Notes: generated by a model from the sequence alone, not told the origin. A stretch of 64,000 nucleotides of DNA from Pacificibacter marinus (GCF_900109555.1 NZ_FNZV01000001.1:1-64000); one strand, 5' to 3'. Shown: positions 33,094-42,416, counted from the stretch's first letter. Numbers and translations: made by a program.

Positions 33094-33873
33094 TTAATCA
33101 ATCCGAACCGCAGCAACAATATGACCAGGCAATTGGTTCACATCTTGCTGAAGGATAACCGCCACAGGATCAGCCGTTATTGTCGGCACATCAACCTGCA
33201 AAGGGGCCACGCCATCCCAATCTGCGACATAATTCCATGAGGTCACAACATTAGCGTAATCTATTGTTTTACCAGCGTTTTCACCCATACGGATCGTCAC
33301 CTTTTCCAAGGGCCGAAACTGAACAACTTGCACACGCATCGCGGGGGGAAGCGGCCCTAGCGGCACCATAGAAATGGTCAGGGCATCCTCAATACGCGTC
33401 GCTGAAAGGGCGACAGACGTAGGTCCTGCTTTGCTACGATGATCCATGATGAGGTCGGCCAATTCCATCGGCTTAAACCCAACGATATGATCGACACCGC
33501 TGACAATCATCTGAGGCGTGTAAATCGTGCGATGCCCCGCAGCACGCGCATAGGCACGTTGGCGCAGGGTGAATTTAGGGTCCGCAAAGACGTCTTTCCA
33601 GCCAATGTAATCCCAGTAATCCACATGGAGCGCGAGAGCGATCACATCATCTCGCTTTGCCACTTTGGAAAATAAAGCATCCGCAGGTGGGCACGACGAG
33701 CACCCTTGTGAGGTGAACAATTCCACCACAACAGCCGGACGAGACACAGCATCTTGCGCCGAGCTTGATAAGGGCACAAGGCTAAGCCCTGCCCCCAGTG
33801 CCGTAGCCGCAACAAAACCAAGCGCACGCGCTATAGGGTTTCGGTGTGAATGATGTGGCAAGGCGTGTCTCAT
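33094..33873 (-). CDS. DUF1223 thioredoxin-fold secreted protein
   Basis: 259 residues from the ATG at 33873 (CTGGAGC upstream). A twin hydrophobic N-terminus (LGFVAATALGAGLSLVPLSSSAQ) is a signal peptide. The mature part begins with VVVELFTSQGCSSCPPADAL, the DUF1223 signature with a CSSC active-site pair like that of thioredoxins, followed by ALALHVDYWDYIGWKD and YTPQMIVSG (the cis-proline-like position). Probably a periplasmic thiol-redox protein. It is divergent from the aconitase gene, a neighbourhood I know from other Rhodobacterales. Confidence 0.87.
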   Translation of the reverse strand: MRHALPHHSHRNPIARALGFVAATALGAGLSLVPLSSSAQDAVSRPAVVVELFTSQGCSSCPPADALFSKVAKRDDVIALALHVDYWDYIGWKDVFADPKFTLRQRAYARAAGHRTIYTPQMIVSGVDHIVGFKPMELADLIMDHRSKAGPTSVALSATRIEDALTISMVPLGPLPPAMRVQVVQFRPLEKVTIRMGENAGKTIDYANVVTSWNYVADWDGVAPLQVDVPTITADPVAVILQQDVNQLPGHIVAAVRID

Positions 33874-34167
33874 ACGAGCTCCAGATTGCAATGAACGTGT
33901 TCTACCCTGTCCAAGCTGCTGTGACCAATCAAGCAATTGCGAGAAAGCGTTACAGAAAACCAACCAGTGCGTGATCATTGACGCACCGAAGTGCGTATTC
34001 TTGGCGATGTGCGGCATGAAACCGAGTCAATCATACCTGACTAAAATACTAATTTCATCAATTGTGTACAATGGCATACAAATTGAACGGAAAGCCTCTT
34101 GATTGGACGCGACAGATGGGCCAAAAGCAAGCAAGCCAACCTTTTCATGCATCAAGGGAGCCACCCC

Positions 34168-36858
34168 ATGACAGTTGTTGTCGGACATGACACCGCAAAA
34201 ACACGCCGTACGCTCGACGTAAACGGCAAAAAAATCGCCTACTATTCCATTCAAGCCGCGACAGACGCAGGCCTTGGTGACTTCACCAAATTGCCAGCCG
34301 CTTTGAAAGTTGTTCTTGAAAACATCTTGCGCTTTGAAGATGGCGGGTTTTCCGTTTCTACAGACGACATCAAAGCCTTTTCGGAATGGGCTGACAAAGG
34401 CGGCAACAATCCCCGCGAAATCGCTTACCGCCCTGCTCGTGTTTTGATGCAGGATTTCACCGGCGTTCCTGCCGTTGTTGATTTGGCTGCGATGCGTGAC
34501 GGGATCAAATCTTTAGGCGGCAGCGCTGCAAAGATTAACCCACTTGTGCCAGTTGATCTGGTGATCGACCACTCTGTGATGATCGACGAATTTGGCAACC
34601 CACGTGCGTTCCAAATGAACGTTGACCGCGAATATGAGCGCAACATGGAACGCTACCAGTTCCTTAAATGGGGTCAGACTGCGTTTGAAAACTTCCGTGT
34701 TGTGCCTCCGGGCACAGGCATTTGTCACCAAGTGAACGTGGAATACCTCGCGCAAACTGTATGGTCCGACAAAGATCAAAACGGCGAAGACGTGGCCTAC
34801 CCTGACACGCTCGTTGGTACAGATTCCCACACAACTATGGTCAACGGTTTGGCTGTTTTGGGTTGGGGCGTTGGTGGGATTGAGGCCGAAGCCGCGATGC
34901 TTGGTCAGCCGATCTCTATGTTGATCCCAGAAGTTGTTGGGTTCAAGCTGACAGGCGCAATGGTTGAGGGCACAACAGCCACCGACCTCGTGCTGAAAGT
35001 TGTTGAAATGCTGCGCGCCCACGGCGTGGTTGGCAAATTCGTTGAATTCTACGGCGAAGGTTTGGACAAACTGCCACTCGCAGATCGTTCAACCATCGCC
35101 AACATGGCACCAGAATACGGCGCGACATGTGGGTTCTTCCCAATCGATAACGAAACAATCCGTTACCTGAAACAAACCGGCCGTGACGAAGACCGCGTTG
35201 CTTTGGTTGAAGCTTACGCCAAAGAAAACGGTTTCTGGCGCGGTGATGATTACGCACCTGTGTACTCATCTACTTTGTCTCTCGATATGGGTGAAATCGT
35301 TCCTGCGATCTCTGGTCCAAAACGCCCACAAGACTATGTGGCATTGACCGCTTCCAAAGCTGCATTTGCACATGAAATGGAAGACACATTCAAACGTGAG
35401 CAAGGCAAAGAAGTTGCTGTTGCTGGCGAAGATTACACCATGTCTTCAGGCAAGGTTGTGATCGCATCCATCACATCTTGTACAAACACATCAAACCCTT
35501 ACGTTATGATCGGTGCTGGTCTAGTGGCCCGCAAAGCGCGCGCTTTGGGTCTGAACCGCAAACCTTGGGTGAAAACATCTTTGGCCCCTGGTTCGCAAGT
35601 TGTGACAGAATACTTGGAGGCCGCAGGCCTGCAAGAAGACCTAGATGCCATCGGTTTCAACCTTGTTGGTTACGGCTGTACGACATGTATCGGTAACTCT
35701 GGTCCAATCCAAAAAGAACTGTCAGATGCCATCGCCGAAGGCGATCTTGTGGCAACGGCTGTTCTGTCTGGTAACCGTAACTTTGAAGGCCGTATCAGCC
35801 CCGATGTGCGCGCCAACTACCTTGCGTCTCCGCCCCTCGTGGTGGCTTACGCTTTGGCGGGTGACATGAACATCGACCTGACAACTGAGCCTTTGGGCAC
35901 AGATAAAGACGGCAACGATGTATACCTCAAAGATATCTGGCCCACCAATGCGGAAATTTCTGAACTTGTTGAAAGAACAGTGACACGCGAAGCCTTCCTT
36001 AAGAAATACGCCGACGTGTTCAAGGGCGATGAGAAATGGCAAGCGGTCGAAGTATCTGGCGGCGAAACATACGATTGGCCAGCAGAGTCCACCTACATCC
36101 AAAACCCACCTTACTTCCAAGGCATGGCAGCGGGCAAAGGCACGATCAAAAACGTTGAAGGCGCCAAAGTTTTGGCCATCTTGGGTGACATGGTCACAAC
36201 CGACCACATTTCCCCTGCGGGCGGTTTCGCGCAATCCACACCAGCTGGCAAACTCTTGCTGGAAAAAGGCGTGGCAGTGCGTGAATTCAACTCCTACGGC
36301 TCACGTCGTGGCAACCACGAGATCATGATGCGCGGCACATTCGCCAACATTCGCATCAAAAACGAAATGCTCGATGGTGTTGAAGGCGGCTACACAAAAG
36401 GCCCAGATGGCGCACAAGCCTCAATCTACGATGCGTCTATGGCGTACCAAGCCGAAGGCACACCATTGGTTGTGTTTGCTGGCGAACAATACGGTGCAGG
36501 GTCTTCACGTGACTGGGCAGCCAAAGGCACAGCCCTTTTGGGTGTCAAAGCCGTGATCGCGCAAAGCTTTGAGCGTATTCACCGGTCCAACTTGGTCGGC
36601 ATGGGCGTTGTTCCTTTCGAATTCACTGGCGGCGACAACCGCAAATCTTTGGGTTTGACAGGCGATGAGACTGTAACAATCCTTGGCCTTGATAGCGTTT
36701 CCCCGCTGCAAGACCTGACAGCGAACATCACATACGCAGACGGCACGACAAAAGACATCACAGTCAAATGTCGTATCGATACAGCGCCTGAGATTGAATA
36801 CATCGAAAATGGCGGCGTTTTGCACTACGTGCTGCGCAATCTTGCCAAAGAAGCGTAA
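34168..36858 (+). CDS. acnA: aconitate hydratase (AcnA type)
   Basis: 896 residues from the ATG at 34168 (AAGGGAG upstream). Interconverts citrate and isocitrate in the TCA cycle with a [4Fe-4S] cluster. The three cluster cysteines are in SITSCTNTSNP (near residue 435) and GYGCTTCIGNSG (near 502 and 505). DSHTTMVNGLAVLGWGVGG and the swivel-domain motif GEQYGAGSSRDWAAKGT (near 775) are intact. Length fits the AcnA/IRP1 branch. Codon use is biased to ACA/CCA as in glnA. A terminator follows. Confidence 0.98.
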   Translation: MTVVVGHDTAKTRRTLDVNGKKIAYYSIQAATDAGLGDFTKLPAALKVVLENILRFEDGGFSVSTDDIKAFSEWADKGGNNPREIAYRPARVLMQDFTGVPAVVDLAAMRDGIKSLGGSAAKINPLVPVDLVIDHSVMIDEFGNPRAFQMNVDREYERNMERYQFLKWGQTAFENFRVVPPGTGICHQVNVEYLAQTVWSDKDQNGEDVAYPDTLVGTDSHTTMVNGLAVLGWGVGGIEAEAAMLGQPISMLIPEVVGFKLTGAMVEGTTATDLVLKVVEMLRAHGVVGKFVEFYGEGLDKLPLADRSTIANMAPEYGATCGFFPIDNETIRYLKQTGRDEDRVALVEAYAKENGFWRGDDYAPVYSSTLSLDMGEIVPAISGPKRPQDYVALTASKAAFAHEMEDTFKREQGKEVAVAGEDYTMSSGKVVIASITSCTNTSNPYVMIGAGLVARKARALGLNRKPWVKTSLAPGSQVVTEYLEAAGLQEDLDAIGFNLVGYGCTTCIGNSGPIQKELSDAIAEGDLVATAVLSGNRNFEGRISPDVRANYLASPPLVVAYALAGDMNIDLTTEPLGTDKDGNDVYLKDIWPTNAEISELVERTVTREAFLKKYADVFKGDEKWQAVEVSGGETYDWPAESTYIQNPPYFQGMAAGKGTIKNVEGAKVLAILGDMVTTDHISPAGGFAQSTPAGKLLLEKGVAVREFNSYGSRRGNHEIMMRGTFANIRIKNEMLDGVEGGYTKGPDGAQASIYDASMAYQAEGTPLVVFAGEQYGAGSSRDWAAKGTALLGVKAVIAQSFERIHRSNLVGMGVVPFEFTGGDNRKSLGLTGDETVTILGLDSVSPLQDLTANITYADGTTKDITVKCRIDTAPEIEYIENGGVLHYVLRNLAKEA

Positions 36859-36884
36859 ATAAAACGTTTCTTATTAAAGACGAC

Positions 36885-36920
36885 AAAGGCCCTGCATCCA
36901 CTGTGGGGCCTTTCTCTTTT
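36885..36920 (+). terminator. rho-independent terminator after acnA
   Basis: AAAGGCCC (36885-36892) pairs with GGGCCTTT (36906-36913), followed by CTCTTTT. Confidence 0.85.
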
Positions 36921-37049
36921 GCTGGTTGAACTTAGCCCCTGCAACGCAGTGGCATACCCCCATTTTGTCTAAAATGGCTGCACATATTTTGAATGTTTCT
37001 TAATCTGGTTCTGCTTTGATAACGCGATACGTTGCCGGAGGTGAACCTA

Positions 37050-37850
37050 ATGAGTCTGCAAAAAATTCTACCCGAAACGACAGAACACAAAATCGAAATT
37101 CCGAAACTCGTGAATATCCTCATCGTCGATGATCGTCGATTGGACCGCGCATGTCTCAGACGCATTTGCCATGCCCTCGATTTTGAGGTCAACGTCACCG
37201 AAGCAGGATCTTTGATAGAAATGAGCGCCGCACTTCGGCATTCTACATTTGATTTGGTTTTCCTAGATTTCCACATGCCAGACGGCAACGGCTTGCTGGC
37301 GATGAAAATTATTCAATTTGATATGCGTAACAAACATGCGGCGATTGTCATGGTCACCGGCGACTCTGATGCAGATATCGTAATCGGTGCCATGCAAAAT
37401 GGGTGTCACGACTTTATCAACAAAGACGCTGTTTCAAGAGAATCCGTGCGACGTGCCACCCTGAATGCCTTGCAAAAAGTATCGCTCAACAATGGGTTAA
37501 AAACCCAAACTGCGATGCGTACAGATGTCGAATCTGTGTTGGATCATTTCACCCAACAATGCATCGAAGAATTTCACCCCATGCTGTTCAATATGCTGCG
37601 CCACGTGCGTAGTCTTCAAGCCGTCAAGCAGGACGAAGACAAATTCAAAGCAGCCATGCAGCAGATCGAAAACATTTGCGCCCGCCTGTTCGACTTTATG
37701 GACGACATCGAACATCAAGATCGCAAAGCTCATGCGTTCAAATACGCAAAGGTGGCTCCCAGTAATCCATCAACTCAACCAAAACCGGCAGAGCCAATCC
37801 CAATCAGGCCAAAACTTTTGGGGCACCACCCCAGCCAAGCCGCCGATTAA
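37050..37850 (+). CDS. response regulator with an unusual helical C-terminus
   Basis: 266 residues from the ATG at 37050 (GGAGGTGAACCTA upstream). Residues 20-135 are a receiver domain: acidic pocket VDDRR (Asp27, Asp28), phosphorylation site Asp73 (LVFLDFHMPDGNG), Thr at VMVTGDS and the conserved lysine in FINKDAV. The C-terminal half (150-235) is helical and contains QCIEEFHPMLFNMLRHVRSLQ, not a recognised DNA-binding or enzymatic output, followed by a proline-rich tail. No kinase gene is adjacent. It may act by protein contact. Confidence 0.85.
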   Translation: MSLQKILPETTEHKIEIPKLVNILIVDDRRLDRACLRRICHALDFEVNVTEAGSLIEMSAALRHSTFDLVFLDFHMPDGNGLLAMKIIQFDMRNKHAAIVMVTGDSDADIVIGAMQNGCHDFINKDAVSRESVRRATLNALQKVSLNNGLKTQTAMRTDVESVLDHFTQQCIEEFHPMLFNMLRHVRSLQAVKQDEDKFKAAMQQIENICARLFDFMDDIEHQDRKAHAFKYAKVAPSNPSTQPKPAEPIPIRPKLLGHHPSQAAD

Positions 37851-37919
37851 AAGGCGCTTTGCTATGTCACATGCATAACGTCACAAAGCGCCATGTAGAC
37901 CAACCAAATAGGCCGACTG

Positions 37920-38543
37920 CTATATGGCCTTTTTCAAAGTTTCCATCCCACGCGCCTCAAACGCTTGGAGCGCCTCAAGATCCAGAGCGTCATTCACACG
38001 GTTGAACCAGCTTTTGACATTGTCAAAATCAGGCGTCAAATGCGGTGCCCATTGAAAAGCTGATGCTATAATGATGTCTGCAAGTGTTATTTTATCACCT
38101 AAAAAGAACTGCTTACCTCCCAATCCTTTGGTAAGACACTCCCCAACCTCCGTCATCGTACGAAAGGCGCCAATCATAGCAGGGTGACGGATTTCAGAAA
38201 AATGCGCCACCATCGCAGGTTCGACCACACCACCGTAATACATCATCCAAGACAGAAATGTGCCGCGGCCTTTTTCACCAACAGGGATGCTCAATGGTGC
38301 GCCATAAAGCTCGTCAAGATACATCATGATCGCAGCACTTTCGCGAATTTCTTCGCCTTCATCTGTGACCAAAAATGGTACTTTTCCTTCAGGGTGCGGG
38401 TTGTTTGGATCTGCACGCCCCGAGCCATCATTTCGAACAACGTCCACTATGACGACATTGACCTGATCCAACTTGCCCATAAGCAAAAGCTGCGCAATGA
38501 CCCGTGAAGACCGAGTGTTTGGGGAATGATATAATGTTGGCAT
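37920..38543 (-). CDS. glutathione S-transferase family protein
   Basis: 207 residues from the ATG at 38543 (AAAGGTCATACC upstream). N-terminal thioredoxin-like domain: TLYHSPNTRSSRVIAQLLL carries the catalytic serine region, NPHPEGKVPFLVTDEGEEIRESAAIMMYL gives the cis-proline and the glutathione-binding Glu-Ser pair. The C-terminal helical domain has GDKITLADIIIASAFQW, the conserved N-capping box with Asp. Divergent from the WYL regulator gene, which probably controls it. Confidence 0.9.
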   Translation of the reverse strand: MPTLYHSPNTRSSRVIAQLLLMGKLDQVNVVIVDVVRNDGSGRADPNNPHPEGKVPFLVTDEGEEIRESAAIMMYLDELYGAPLSIPVGEKGRGTFLSWMMYYGGVVEPAMVAHFSEIRHPAMIGAFRTMTEVGECLTKGLGGKQFFLGDKITLADIIIASAFQWAPHLTPDFDNVKSWFNRVNDALDLEALQAFEARGMETLKKAI

Positions 38544-38598
38544 GGTATGACCTTTCAAGTTTGTCTTTTCGTGATGCGCCACATATGTCACCCTCTTC

Positions 38599-38615
38599 CT
38601 GACAATTCCTGTCAG
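38599..38615. promoter_or_regulatory. inverted repeat between GST and WYL regulator, likely operator
   Basis: CTGACA ATTCC TGTCAG: two perfect 6-bp arms around five bases, in the 94-bp divergent intergenic region. YafY-type regulators are known to bind sites of the TGACAG/CTGTCA kind, so this is likely the site of the adjacent regulator. Confidence 0.6.
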
Positions 38616-38637
38616 TATGTATATGTGATATTTCGTC

Positions 38638-39369
38638 ATGGCCAAATCAGATCGACTGTTCAGATTGCTTCACCTTATTCGCGGATTAACACCGCCCGTC
38701 ACGGCTGCGCGTTTGGCAGCCGCGATGGAGGTCTCGGACCGCACGATATACCGCGACATCGATGCCTTGCGCGCGGCGGGGGCGCGGATCGAGGGCGAAT
38801 CCGGACTTGGCTACACCATGACAGAAGACATCGCCCTGCCCCCGCAAACCTTTACACAAATCGAAATTGAGGCGCTCACTTTGGGTTTGTCTGATGTCAG
38901 CCAACGGGCTGATGCGGCACTGGCTGATGCAGCCAGTGCCGCGTTGACTAAAATACTGGCCACGTTGCCAGAACGCCAACAACGCCAAGCGGCCCATGCA
39001 GTCAATTTGGTGCATCGGTTTAACCGAGCAGAGACGCCGACCATTGATATGAACCTCTTGCGAGAATCGATGTGGGCCGAGGAAGCGTTGGATATAAAAT
39101 ATAAAGATATCAAGGATAGCGTAACAGACAGGCGGCTCTATCCTTTGGCGATTTCATATCATGATCGCGCAGTGATGCTATTGGCATGGTGCTGTGTGCG
39201 CCGTGATTTTCGGATGTTTCACGTTACACGAATTCAATCCTATGCCCGCGCCGGCGAGAGCTTTCGCCCTCGCCGTGTCGCGTTGTTGCGTGACTATCTT
39301 GCGGCGCTATATGCACGCGGCCAAGCCAGAGATTGCGACACATCTATTCCGCGGCAGCCTTTAGATTAA
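38638..39369 (+). CDS. YafY-type HTH_11/WYL transcriptional regulator
   Basis: 243 residues. The N-terminal HTH_11 domain ([49 protein letters not shown]) is typical of the YafY family. The C-terminal part is WYL-like: [35 protein letters not shown], where the usual W-Y-L triad is altered. WYL domains sense nucleic acid or small ligands. It is divergent from the GST gene with a clear palindromic site between them. Its 3' end overlaps the end of arsH by 26 bp on the opposite strand. Confidence 0.9.
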   Translation: MAKSDRLFRLLHLIRGLTPPVTAARLAAAMEVSDRTIYRDIDALRAAGARIEGESGLGYTMTEDIALPPQTFTQIEIEALTLGLSDVSQRADAALADAASAALTKILATLPERQQRQAAHAVNLVHRFNRAETPTIDMNLLRESMWAEEALDIKYKDIKDSVTDRRLYPLAISYHDRAVMLLAWCCVRRDFRMFHVTRIQSYARAGESFRPRRVALLRDYLAALYARGQARDCDTSIPRQPLD

Positions 39370-40072
39370 CCCGATCAATCAAGTCTTTAGCGGTTTCAAC
39401 CCGCTCAGAATAACGATCTGTCAGCGCAGGGCGCGAGCGTGCCATGTAGGTAAATTTGACCAATTCTTCCATCACATCCGTGATCCGCATCAAATAGGGC
39501 GACGGTTTCATTCGGCCCGCGTCATCAAATTCGTTCCACGCTTTGGCGATGGACGACTGATTGGGGATCGTAACCATCCGCATCCAACGGCCCAAAATAC
39601 GCATCTGATTGACCGCATTAAAGCTTTGCGACCCACCGCAAACCTGCATCACCGCAAGCGTTTTGCCTTGGGTTGGGCGCACAGCCCCAAGCGAGAGAGG
39701 AATCCAATCGATCTGAGATTTCAAAATGCCCGTCATCGATCCGTGACGTTCGGGCGATGACCACACCATGCCCTCGGACCACTCGGCCAAGGCGCGTAGT
39801 TCGGCCACTTTGGGATGATCGGGCTCAACGGCATCGGGTAAAGGCAGGTCGCGAGGATCATAGATTTTCACCTCGCAGCCATACCATGTCAGCAAACGCG
39901 CGGATTCTTCTGCCGCTAAACGCGAAAATGATCGTTCGCGCAAAGACCCATACAAGATCAAAATACGCGGTGGGTGCCCGTCATCTTTGGCACTGGCATA
40001 ATCGCGCCAATCAATTGGTTTGAGCAGAGTTTCATCAACAGCAGGCAAGGTATCCGTGGCGATGAATGTCAT
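39344..40072 (-). CDS. arsH: ArsH, arsenical resistance NADPH-dependent flavoprotein
   Basis: 242 residues. ArsH oxidises trivalent organoarsenicals (or acts as a quinone/azo reductase) using FMN and NADPH. Flavodoxin-like start [20 protein letters not shown] gives the FMN phosphate loop; [15 protein letters not shown] and [22 protein letters not shown] are family signatures, and [13 protein letters not shown] follows. The ATG overlaps the arsC stop by four bases. It is the last gene of arsR-arsC-arsH. Confidence 0.95.
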   Translation of the reverse strand: MTFIATDTLPAVDETLLKPIDWRDYASAKDDGHPPRILILYGSLRERSFSRLAAEESARLLTWYGCEVKIYDPRDLPLPDAVEPDHPKVAELRALAEWSEGMVWSSPERHGSMTGILKSQIDWIPLSLGAVRPTQGKTLAVMQVCGGSQSFNAVNQMRILGRWMRMVTIPNQSSIAKAWNEFDDAGRMKPSPYLMRITDVMEELVKFTYMARSRPALTDRYSERVETAKDLIDRVNLKAAAE

Positions 40073-40464
40073 GGGGTCACCACTTCACCGTCTTCTTTGG
40101 TGTAGCTTTTGGGTGGGTTTTCCATGATCGAAAAGACTTTTTCAGAGGGGCGACACAGCGCCGTGCCTTTGGGCGTGATAACAAAAGGTCGATTGATCAA
40201 AATGGGGTCCTGCATCATCGCATCTAAAATCTGCGCTTCGGTCACCCCATCAGCCAAAAGCCCATGCTCTTTAGCCTCAGGTTGTTTGGCGCGTAAAGCT
40301 GTGTGCGCTGTTTCGCCTGCCGCGCTGATCATTGCACTCAATTCGGCGCGCGTTGGCGGTGTTTTGAGGTATTCAATCACCTCGATTTCAGCCCCAGAGG
40401 TTTGCAAGATGGCCAACGTGTTGCGCGAGGTGCCACATTTGGGATTGTGGTAAATTTTAATCAT
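40069..40464 (-). CDS. arsC: arsenate reductase (glutaredoxin-dependent ArsC type)
   Basis: 131 residues. [16 protein letters not shown] places the catalytic cysteine at residue 10; ALLRAKQPE-like text appears as [12 protein letters not shown] and the conserved arginine is in [21 protein letters not shown]. These match the ArsC/Spx-like glutaredoxin-dependent enzymes that reduce arsenate to arsenite. Overlaps arsR and arsH by four bases on each side, so the three genes are one translationally coupled operon. Confidence 0.95.
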   Translation of the reverse strand: MIKIYHNPKCGTSRNTLAILQTSGAEIEVIEYLKTPPTRAELSAMISAAGETAHTALRAKQPEAKEHGLLADGVTEAQILDAMMQDPILINRPFVITPKGTALCRPSEKVFSIMENPPKSYTKEDGEVVTP

Positions 40465-40832
40465 GATGTCAGATCCTTAGGCGTATTTTGCGAATTTGGG
40501 GGACAGCACGGCGCAAGCGTTTCAATCAATGAGGCACAGGCATCGGGGCGACCACCACAGCAATCTTCGAGTAGGAAATGCAGCAAGGCACTCAAGCCTT
40601 GCATGTCAGCGGTGTAAATAATGCTACGCCCGGCCCGAGTGCTAAAAATCAAACGCGCTTGTACCAAATGTGCGAGATTTTGCGAGGTTGTATTGGGTTT
40701 TGCCCCCAATGCCACTGCGATATCACCCGCTGCCATTCCAGTTGCGCCTGCCTTAATAAGCAAACGAAACGCATCAAGACGAAGCGGTTGACTGAGAGCA
40801 GCAAAGGCTGTGAGAGCTTGTGTTATGTCCAT
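40461..40832 (-). CDS. arsR: ArsR family metalloregulator
   Basis: 123 residues. Winged helix with the ArsR pattern ALSQPLRLDAFRLLIKAG, GDIAVALGAKPNTTSQNLAHL (recognition helix) and RAGRSIIYTADM (wing). The cysteines are not in the helix-3 position of classical E. coli ArsR (the 'ELCVCDL' motif is absent) but at the C-terminus: EDCCGGRPDAC and APCC, an arrangement known from other ArsR proteins. TTCATGAA with flanking AT-rich sequence just before the start (40835-40842) is a likely operator. Confidence 0.93.
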   Translation of the reverse strand: MDITQALTAFAALSQPLRLDAFRLLIKAGATGMAAGDIAVALGAKPNTTSQNLAHLVQARLIFSTRAGRSIIYTADMQGLSALLHFLLEDCCGGRPDACASLIETLAPCCPPNSQNTPKDLTS

Positions 40833-40952
40833 AATTCATGAAATATTGAAGTATAAATATGTAAGCAAGTCTAAAAATATGAAAACACAGTGTTTCTAAA
40901 AACAATCACGACATCTCAGACTATTTTAACATTGTTTGCCTATCCAAGGTGC

Positions 40953-41042
40953 ATGATGAAATTTCTAACCTCACTCCCCTTACCCGTGACCGAGCTCATC
41001 ATAGGCGCTGGCCTATTCGGAATATTGGTCCTAAACACCTGA
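40953..41042 (+). CDS. possible 29-residue single-helix membrane peptide
   Basis: Two ATGs in a row preceded by AAGGTGC start a 29-codon frame ending in TGA at 41040-41042. The peptide begins MMKFLTSLPLPVTE and continues with a glycine-rich hydrophobic stretch (LIIGAGLFGILVL), enough for one membrane helix. It lies between arsR (opposite strand) and metY (same strand, 60 bp further), so it could be a small membrane protein or a leader of metY. Evidence is the ribosome binding site and composition only. Confidence 0.4.
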   Translation: MMKFLTSLPLPVTELIIGAGLFGILVLNT

Positions 41043-41061
41043 CCCCATTGTCATGCGCAGA

Positions 41062-41097
41062 CCTGTGATTTAGCCTACGACAAACGTCATAGGGAGG
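41062..41097 (+). promoter_or_regulatory. hairpin overlapping the ribosome binding site of metY
   Basis: CCTGTGA (41062-41068) can pair with TCATAGG (41087-41093), or alternatively CCTACGAC (41074-41081) with GTCATAGG (41086-41093, one mismatch). Both place AGG of the AGGGAGG ribosome binding site (41091-41097) in the stem, so the two forms are mutually exclusive. The TGATTTAG between them recalls SAM-II-type aptamers, but the rest of that consensus is missing. Possible translational control. Confidence 0.3.
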
Positions 41098-41102
41098 ACA
41101 TC

Positions 41103-42377
41103 ATGACAGAGCGCAAACAAGGTTTCGACACGCTGCAAATTCACGCAGGCACAGCCCCTGACCCCACTACAGGTGCGCGTCAGGTTCCGATTTATCAAAC
41201 AACGGCATACGCGTTTCGCGATGCAGAACATGCAGCAAAACTGTTTAACCTCGAAGAAGTCGGGTATATTTATTCTCGTCTGACCAACCCCACTGTCGGC
41301 GCGTTGCAAAACCGTATTGCAGCGCTTGAGGGAGGGGTCGGTGCTGTCTGTTGCTCGTCAGGTCACGCGGCGCAAATCATGGCCCTGTTTCCCCTGATGC
41401 AGCCTGGCACAAATATTGTGGCCTCGACTCGCCTATACGGCGGTACATTGACGCAATTTAGCCAAACATTTAAACGCTTTGGCTGGTCTGCGACCTTTGT
41501 CGACTTTGATGATTTAGACGCTGTAAAAGCCGCGATTGACGACAACACGCGCGCGATTTTTTGTGAAACAATCGCCAACCCAGGCGGCTATATCACTGAT
41601 CTCGACGCAGTGTCAGTCATCGCGAAAGACGCAGGCATCCCGCTGATCGTCGACAACACCACAGCCACCCCGTACCTGTGCCGCCCGTTTGACCATGGCG
41701 CGACTTTGGTGGTGCATTCGACCACCAAATACATGACAGGCAACGGCACGGTGACGGGCGGTTGTGTTGTAGATTCGGGTAATTTCGATTGGATGGCCTC
41801 TGATAAATTTCCATCCCTCAGCCAACCGGAACCTGCCTATCATGGCCTGTGTTTTGGCGCTGCTTTGGGACCTATGGCGTTCACATTCCACGGCATTGCC
41901 ATTGGTCTGCGCGACCTCGGCATGACCATGAACCCACAAGGGGCGCATTACACTTTGATGGGGATCGAAACCCTGTCTTTGCGGATGCAACGCCATGTCG
42001 AAAACGCAGCTAAGGTGGCTGAATGGTTGGAAAAAGACGACCGCGTCGCGGCTGTAACTTATGCGGGATTGGCCTCGTCTCCCTATAAAGAGCGCATGAG
42101 CCGCATCTGCCCCAAAGGTGCTGGCGGCCTGTTCACTGTGGCACTTAAAGGCGGCTATGACGCTTGTGTCGCGACTGTCGATAAAATGGAATTGTTCAGC
42201 CATGTGGCAAACTTGGGCGACACGCGCAGCCTTGTGATCCACCCTGCATCCACAACGCACCGCCAGCTGTCTGAAGCCGAGCAAGTCAAAGCGGGCGCAT
42301 CCCCCGATGTGTTGCGTCTGTCTATCGGGATTGAAGACGTGGCCGATATCATCGCTGATTTAGACCAAGCAATGTAA
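41103..42377 (+). CDS. metY: O-acetylhomoserine sulfhydrylase / aminocarboxypropyltransferase
   Basis: 424 residues, PLP enzyme of the Cys/Met metabolism family that makes homocysteine from O-acetylhomoserine and sulfide. Signatures: GFDTLQIHAG at the start, YIYSRLTNPTVGALQNRIAALEGG, ETIANPGGYITDLDAVS, DNTTATPYLCRPFDHGATLVVHSTTKYMTGNGT with the PLP lysine in STTKYMTG (near residue 208), and HPASTTHRQLSEAEQ near the end. The length of about 425 and these motifs separate MetY from the shorter MetB/MetZ. AGGGAGGACATC precedes the ATG and lies in a possible hairpin. Confidence 0.95.
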   Translation: MTERKQGFDTLQIHAGTAPDPTTGARQVPIYQTTAYAFRDAEHAAKLFNLEEVGYIYSRLTNPTVGALQNRIAALEGGVGAVCCSSGHAAQIMALFPLMQPGTNIVASTRLYGGTLTQFSQTFKRFGWSATFVDFDDLDAVKAAIDDNTRAIFCETIANPGGYITDLDAVSVIAKDAGIPLIVDNTTATPYLCRPFDHGATLVVHSTTKYMTGNGTVTGGCVVDSGNFDWMASDKFPSLSQPEPAYHGLCFGAALGPMAFTFHGIAIGLRDLGMTMNPQGAHYTLMGIETLSLRMQRHVENAAKVAEWLEKDDRVAAVTYAGLASSPYKERMSRICPKGAGGLFTVALKGGYDACVATVDKMELFSHVANLGDTRSLVIHPASTTHRQLSEAEQVKAGASPDVLRLSIGIEDVADIIADLDQAM

Positions 42378-42416
42378 TTGTGACGGTCAGACCAAGCAAT
42401 GTAAATGCGACGGTCA
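42363..42416 (+). repeat. 27-bp tandem duplication at the metY stop
   Basis: Two units of 27 bp (42363-42389 and 42390-42416), each starting GACCAAGCAATGTAA and ending GACGGTCA, differ at two positions. The first holds the last codons and stop of metY; the second repeats them outside the gene. A third unit begins (GATCAAGC) and fades. Confidence 0.8.

Noticed and set aside
41041-41102. A SAM-II riboswitch before metY
   Set aside because: Only a TGATTTAG-like piece is present; the second conserved block (GCTAAA with the pseudoknot arm) is missing, so I list it only as a hairpin.
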